From Oscillospiraceae bacterium (GTDB lineage: Bacteria; Bacillota; Clostridia; Oscillospirales; Oscillospiraceae): a stretch of 64,000 nucleotides of DNA. Numbering within the stretch: the first letter of the stretch is position 1; the number at the start of each line of letters is the position of its first letter. The DNA lies in NCBI GenBank assembly GCA_017621795.1, contig JAGASJ010000019.1, positions 1-64,000 on the forward strand, given 5' to 3'. The translations under genes were made by a program, and so were the position numbers. Below the pieces are notes generated by a model. It was not told where the DNA came from, searched no databases, and saw only the letters and a list, made by a program, of their open reading frames with translations. Of this stretch, positions 59,535-64,000 are shown piece after piece.

Positions 59535-61118
59535 TTAGGGTACGGGATGGCTGAATTTTTCCATTAGCCGTCCGTTCTCGTCGAAGGTATAGCGCAGACC
59601 GTCGATCCAGCGCCCGCCGATCGCCAGCTCTCCGTTGGACAGGGCGTAATATACACCCTCCGGCAGCTTGATCCAGCCGATGCGCATGGCCCCGGTCTCG
59701 GTAAAGTACCGCATTTTGCCGTTCACTTCCTGCCAGCCTACAGCCGCGCTTCCGTCCTCCAGCAGATAGTAGTCCACGCCGTGATCGCAGATCCAGCCGG
59801 TGCAGTATGAACCGTCTTCCACATAGCACCAGGCACCATCCGTCAAGTTCCAGCCCTCTGTCAGCTGACGGGGCGTCACGGTCTCCTCAGAAAACTCCGC
59901 AGCAGGCGTTTCCTTTAATTCGGTGTCCCCTATTGCGATTTTTTGACTAAACAAGGGAAGCTGCTGAATATCGGCACAAACCAAGCCATCCTGACAGTAG
60001 TAATTCACCACATCACAGGATACCTGACAGGTATAGATGCCCGCTTCCCAATCCTTGGTGCTTAGCTGGTTTTTCAGCATCTTGTTGGAAAGATCCAGCA
60101 TATTGCTGTCTTTTTTCTGCTGAACAATACTCTTCTGCGCGCCTGCTTCGTCGGTGATCTCCACCGTCACATTATAAACCCGCAGGCGATCGGCATAGAT
60201 GTTGCCTGACAAAGAAATGGCCTGTCCTGCCTTTTGGGGTGCTTCTGCCGCAACATCCTCGTATCGCAGATCTGCCGGAGAGATCCATACCGGAACTGTG
60301 CCGGTGCCTTCGGTGTAAAAGCTCTGTCCGTTTTCCTCGATGCGGTAAAGGTGCTTGCCTTCTGCCACCTCATACAAGCCGGTGGCATGCAGTCGTTCTC
60401 CACCGCGCACCGTTCTGTACACTTTGGCTTCCTGATCTATGTCGGTCCAAAGCACTGCCTCCGGCGCAGTGGTGATATACAGGTCACAGGGGTAAAATAA
60501 GTAATCGCTGAGAACGCTTTCTTTTTCAAAGTGGACAATACCTTCAAATTCTGCCCAGGAATTGTAGTATTCCGTAAACTCCGCAATGGTGCAGATCATC
60601 GCCTTCGCCGGGTCTTTGCCGTAGGGCGTTACGAAGCCCTCGGTGAAATACACCACGCCGTCCAAAATGGCGTGAATCACCATCACGTGGCCGTATTTTC
60701 TGCCCTCGTAGGTATTGGTCCTGTGGAAGCATACCATCAGATTGTATACGTCCTTCGTACCGCAGGCGGTAATGGTATTGAGCGCTTCCCCAAGGCTGTA
60801 TTGCGTATCGGGATAGTAGGCAGGGCGAATACCCTCCGCTACATTTTTGCCCTCTGCAAAAATATCGTACATCTCGTTGCCGTTTTGGGTGATGGCACTG
60901 TCTGCCACCCCTAAAAAGTATAGCTCCCAACCGGCCATCGCGCCGCACCAGCCCTCCAGCCAGGAGATGCCCATTGCAGACAGCGTTCTGAAATACAGAC
61001 TTGTAATGCGATCGCAGATCTGTTCAATTTCCTCTTCTGTGGCTGCCTGCGCCTTCATCGGCAGTGCGGTCATCAAAAGTACCGCACAAAGGCATAACGC
61101 CAGGATTCTCTTTATCAT
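59535..61118 (-). CDS. Secreted cysteine-protease-like protein with C-terminal wall-binding repeats
   Basis: 527 residues. Signal peptide cleaved after AQA. Residues about 45-190 resemble a CHAP/papain-like fold with Cys in GWCGAMAGWELYF and His in YGHVMVIHAI. A beta region follows (about 200-420). The C-terminal 100 residues carry choline/glucan-binding-type repeats (WNLTDGAWCYVEDGSYCTGW, AVGWQEVNGKMRYF, RIGWIKLPEGVYY). It may cut peptidoglycan or protein at the surface. GGAGTG upstream of the start. Confidence 0.8.
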   Translation of the reverse strand: MIKRILALCLCAVLLMTALPMKAQAATEEEIEQICDRITSLYFRTLSAMGISWLEGWCGAMAGWELYFLGVADSAITQNGNEMYDIFAEGKNVAEGIRPAYYPDTQYSLGEALNTITACGTKDVYNLMVCFHRTNTYEGRKYGHVMVIHAILDGVVYFTEGFVTPYGKDPAKAMICTIAEFTEYYNSWAEFEGIVHFEKESVLSDYLFYPCDLYITTAPEAVLWTDIDQEAKVYRTVRGGERLHATGLYEVAEGKHLYRIEENGQSFYTEGTGTVPVWISPADLRYEDVAAEAPQKAGQAISLSGNIYADRLRVYNVTVEITDEAGAQKSIVQQKKDSNMLDLSNKMLKNQLSTKDWEAGIYTCQVSCDVVNYYCQDGLVCADIQQLPLFSQKIAIGDTELKETPAAEFSEETVTPRQLTEGWNLTDGAWCYVEDGSYCTGWICDHGVDYYLLEDGSAAVGWQEVNGKMRYFTETGAMRIGWIKLPEGVYYALSNGELAIGGRWIDGLRYTFDENGRLMEKFSHPVP

Positions 61119-61234
61119 CTCCGCACTCCTTTCATTGGAAATTACTGGTAAATCGGGTGCATTATAACACTTTTATTTGTAAAATGCAAGAGAAATACTG
61201 CCGGGGAAGAAACCATCGTTCTTCCCCGGCTCAT

Positions 61235-61846
61235 TTACATAAAGGATTTAATGGTGCTGATGAGAATATCGCCGGCCACTACCCGATCCTCTGCGGCAAA
61301 ACCCTCCGCAAAATTATCGGTGTAGAGGATTTGGGCATTGGGGGGAAATTCCTCGTCCCCTTCCCACACCAAGATCTGCATCCCGTAATCCCCGATCAGC
61401 GTCACTCGGTAGCCTCCGTCCCCGTGGGGGACAGCCTCCGCACCCATCTTCTCACAGGCTTTCTTGAAGGCCTCCACCCTTGTGCCGAAGGTAAAGGCGG
61501 CACGGGTCAGCACACGGCCTGTGTAGGGCTTGATGTACAGCTCTCCCCAAGGCATCTCCCGAAAGGTGTACCATTGACCGCCGAAAGGAACATTTTTTCC
61601 TTCCAGCAGGTAACGCAGAAGAAAGGTTTGGGTGGGCAGCGGCGGCACATTGCCTCCATCCACTCCACGAATGGCATATTCGGGGTGGCTGATGGCAAAT
61701 TCACGGCCTAAAAGGGTGACGAAAAACTCTTTGCCGTCCCATTTTACATCCGAAAGCCGCGCAGTTACATCGGATGAGTCTAATTTTTGAAACAGTCCCT
61801 CATAGTAGCTAAAGGGCACTTCTTCTTTATTGTTTTCGATCTGCAT
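61235..61846 (-). CDS. DUF3786-family protein (2)
   Basis: 203 residues, paralogue-like to 33025-33618: LSDVKWDGKEFFVTLLGREFAI, FTFGTRVEAFKKACEKMGAEAVPHGDGGYRVTL, VWEGDEEFPPNAQILYTDN. AGGAG before the ATG. It starts 1 base after the corrinoid activator gene ends, so it probably functions with it; DUF3786 is often found with corrinoid/CODH genes. Confidence 0.8.
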   Translation of the reverse strand: MQIENNKEEVPFSYYEGLFQKLDSSDVTARLSDVKWDGKEFFVTLLGREFAISHPEYAIRGVDGGNVPPLPTQTFLLRYLLEGKNVPFGGQWYTFREMPWGELYIKPYTGRVLTRAAFTFGTRVEAFKKACEKMGAEAVPHGDGGYRVTLIGDYGMQILVWEGDEEFPPNAQILYTDNFAEGFAAEDRVVAGDILISTIKSFM

Positions 61847-61847
61847 T

Positions 61848-63773
61848 TCAATACTCCTGTTTTGAATGGGGGAACAGCTTGCTGTCGGTATGGGGAATAA
61901 AGCAGGCCGCCACGAAGTTATCCATATACCCCGGGTGGGTGGAAAGCTCCAAATAGGTCATATTTGCCCCCAGCTCTCCGCATTTGGCTGTTGCCTGATC
62001 GCTCATCACCATTGCATAAGCACCGGTCAGGGAGGAATTGCCAATGTAGGTATACTTTTCCAAATCCACATCCGGCAGCATACCGATACTCACAGAGTTT
62101 GCCATATTGATGCCGGAGCCGATGCCACCTGCAACATACACCTTGTCGATGCAGTCCACGGTCATATCCACCGCAGAAAGCAGTGTGTCGATCGCGGAGA
62201 AAATTGCGCCCTTGGCACGGATGAAGTTGTCGATATCCACCTCATTGATGGATACTTCCCGGCCTGTCTCGGAACAGGAAGCCTCGCACAGCACATACCG
62301 GCCCATTCCGTGGGCATCCCGCTTCACCCGCTGCCCGTCCCGAACAAACAGCCCCTTGGCATTGATGATGCCACAGCGGTACAGCTCAGAGATGATATCA
62401 ATAATGCCACTGCCGCAAATGCCTACCGGCTTTTGGCCTTCCTCGCCCACGATGCTGAGGGTGGGCTCCATAGTCGTACCGTCAATGGTGCAGGCTTCGA
62501 TCGCACCATCGGTAGCCCGCATACCGCAGGAAATATCGCCACCCTCAAAGGCAGGACCTGCAGAGCAGGCACAGCTCATCATAAAGTCCCGATTGCCGAA
62601 GACGATCTCGCCATTTGTGCCCAGGTCAATAAACAGGCTCATTTCATCCTGATCCCAAAAACCGGCGGCCAGTGTACCGGCGGTAATGTCACCGCCCACA
62701 TAAGAGCCAATATTGGGCGCAATGATCACCGGTGCCAAGGGATTGGCAGGCAGCTTCAGATCCCCTGCGGTCAGGTCCTCCCAACCGAAGAAGCTGGGGA
62801 TGTAGGGCTCCATACGCACAGGCTCTGCGTCCACACCCACGAACAGGTGATTCATAGTGGTGTTTGCCGCCACGCAAAGCTGCAGAATACTGCGGGCGGA
62901 AATCCCCGCACTGCGGCACAAGGATGCCATAATCGGCGTTAGGGTTTCCTTGATGATGGCGTCCTGCAGCTTCTTTGTGCCGCCATCTTTGCCCTGCTGA
63001 ATAATGCGGTTGATCACGTCCGCACCGTAGCGTATCTGACCGTTACCGGAAGAGCCCTTGGCCAGCAGCTTTCCGCTTTCCAGATCGGTCAGTACCATCG
63101 TCACCGTGGTGGTGCCGATGTCGATGGCACAGCCTGCCATCACCGTATCCGTGGGCGGGCAAAGCTCCATACAGGTGAAGGTGTCGCCCTCCAGTTTCCC
63201 CTTGACCGCCACGCACCAGTGGTGCTTGCGCAAAATGCTTGCCAGGCGCACCATCACCGTATAGGGAATGCGCACCTTTTCCACCCCAAGCTGGGCAGAA
63301 ATCGCCCATGTCAGGCGCTCATTATCCGGCATTGTATCGTCCAAAGTGGGCTCGTCCATAGACACGACCACACAGCGGAATTTATTTTCAAAAGCAATGC
63401 CGCTGTTCTTTAATTGCTGCTGGGCATTTTCAAAAATGGCCACTTCCTTGGGACTGCTCAGGTCTGCAGTTTTCATACGGGACTGATAAGCAGATGCAAT
63501 ATCCGGCACAAAAACCGTACAGTCACCGATCACCTTGCAGTTACAGCTCAGCCGCCAGCCGGCCTCATATTCCTCGTCGGTAATATGGCGGGAGGGCAAA
63601 GATTCCACTTCCCCTTCCACCAGCTTTACGCGGCACTTGCCGCAAGAGCCGTTACCGGAACAGGGGGCATCAATGGCCACATTGGCCCGCCGTGCCAGCT
63701 CCAGCAAATTATCACCGGCGTTACATTCGATCTCAACAGGGCTTCCGCCCTCAATTTGGAAAATGACTTTCAT
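61848..63773 (-). CDS. RACo-like corrinoid activation protein (2Fe-2S plus ASKHA)
   Basis: 641 residues. An N-terminal plant-type ferredoxin domain (about 1-90) carries APCSGNGSCGKCRV and SCNCK, the four iron ligands. A linker is followed by the DUF4445/ASKHA ATPase region: CAIDIGTTTVT, GSYVGGDITAG, LFIDLGTNGE and VAGGIGSGINMANS. Such proteins reductively reactivate oxidised cobalt in corrinoid methyltransferases using ATP. Followed by the DUF3786 gene. Confidence 0.88.
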   Translation of the reverse strand: MKVIFQIEGGSPVEIECNAGDNLLELARRANVAIDAPCSGNGSCGKCRVKLVEGEVESLPSRHITDEEYEAGWRLSCNCKVIGDCTVFVPDIASAYQSRMKTADLSSPKEVAIFENAQQQLKNSGIAFENKFRCVVVSMDEPTLDDTMPDNERLTWAISAQLGVEKVRIPYTVMVRLASILRKHHWCVAVKGKLEGDTFTCMELCPPTDTVMAGCAIDIGTTTVTMVLTDLESGKLLAKGSSGNGQIRYGADVINRIIQQGKDGGTKKLQDAIIKETLTPIMASLCRSAGISARSILQLCVAANTTMNHLFVGVDAEPVRMEPYIPSFFGWEDLTAGDLKLPANPLAPVIIAPNIGSYVGGDITAGTLAAGFWDQDEMSLFIDLGTNGEIVFGNRDFMMSCACSAGPAFEGGDISCGMRATDGAIEACTIDGTTMEPTLSIVGEEGQKPVGICGSGIIDIISELYRCGIINAKGLFVRDGQRVKRDAHGMGRYVLCEASCSETGREVSINEVDIDNFIRAKGAIFSAIDTLLSAVDMTVDCIDKVYVAGGIGSGINMANSVSIGMLPDVDLEKYTYIGNSSLTGAYAMVMSDQATAKCGELGANMTYLELSTHPGYMDNFVAACFIPHTDSKLFPHSKQEY

Positions 63774-63832
63774 TCTTTAAATCCTTTCAAAGGATATTTC
63801 TTTTCGTACTAAAGGCTTGCATACCTTTTTAT

Positions 63833-63867
63833 ATTTATGGGGACACCCAAAAAGGGGTCCCCATAAA
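63833..63867. terminator. Hairpin upstream of the corrinoid activator gene
   Basis: TTTATGGGGAC pairs with GTCCCCATAAA around ACCCAAAAAGG; the T-run is weak on both strands. Confidence 0.5.
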
Positions 63868-63883
63868 GATTTGTTTTAAACGA

Positions 63884-64000
63884 TTACATCAGCGGTTCCA
63901 TATTCAGGACCGGGTGACCCTTTTCGCTCAGCCAGCTGTACAGCTCTTCGCAATCGGAGGTGATGGTCTCGTCGGCGATCATATCGGTAAAGTTGTCGAT
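63884..64000 (-). CDS. C-terminal end of an unidentified gene (cut by window end)
   Basis: The last 38 residues (FTDMIADETITSDCEELYSW ... GHPVLNMEPLM) on the same strand as the activator. In this setting it may be a corrinoid or methyltransferase protein, but the fragment is too short to tell. Confidence 0.55.
   Translation of the reverse strand: MDNFTDMIADETITSDCEELYSWLSEKGHPVLNMEPLM

Overview
The window comes from a spore-forming-lineage Clostridia chromosome, most likely an Oscillospiraceae/Ruminococcaceae-type gut anaerobe. This rests on spo0A with 0A-box-like sites, the lysS-greA and ftsEX-M23-S41 gene sets, many AGGAGG ribosome sites and corrinoid-activation genes. Family assignments come from reading the translations, not from database searches. 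Most housekeeping genes are on the minus strand.

Layout: 1-1733 holds an IS3-type transposase end and then a 1.5 kb non-autonomous integrated element. The element has imperfect copies of the lysS 3' end as attachment sites, recombinase-arm-like repeats at both ends and two unknown genes. 1708-11590 is housekeeping (all minus): lysS-greA; ftsE-ftsX-M23 hydrolase-28-residue membrane peptide-S41 protease; a MurT ligase with a GatD-like partner lacking its catalytic residues; an EctB-like aminotransferase. 11955-27121 is a compact 15 kb, 21-gene, single-strand phage structural cluster (terminase to holin) with no integrase, repressor or replication gene. Its small terminase appears to lack the DNA-binding domain. 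This looks like a domesticated prophage or a gene-transfer-agent-like particle locus, and it is the most interesting system here.

27260-33618 holds a PqqD-like protein, a CpsD-type tyrosine kinase with its Wzz-type partner, an M42 peptidase, thioredoxin/thioredoxin reductase, a MATE exporter and a DUF3786 protein. 33730-34808 has striking linker-punctuated hairpin arrays around one small gene, then tRNA-Gly(CCC). 34945-42676 holds small membrane proteins, a cytidine-deaminase-like enzyme, a TIM-barrel isomerase, an isochorismatase, an FtsX/MacB-type ABC exporter and an HTH-aminotransferase fusion with a candidate operator.

42910-53502 holds a lipoprotein, a DUF2383-like protein, a DUF1292 protein, glycerol kinase, DHFR and thymidylate synthase, a sugar-ABC ATPase, an ATP-grasp protein and the peptidases ApeB and PepF. 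Spo0A follows at 53744. 54692-59400 is an accessory island: a 360-base promoter/terminator module duplicated at about 96% identity, with AT-rich orphan genes separated by GC-rich REP-like palindromes. The tail of the window holds a secreted choline-binding-type Cys protease, a second DUF3786 protein, a RACo-like corrinoid activator and the end of an unidentified gene.
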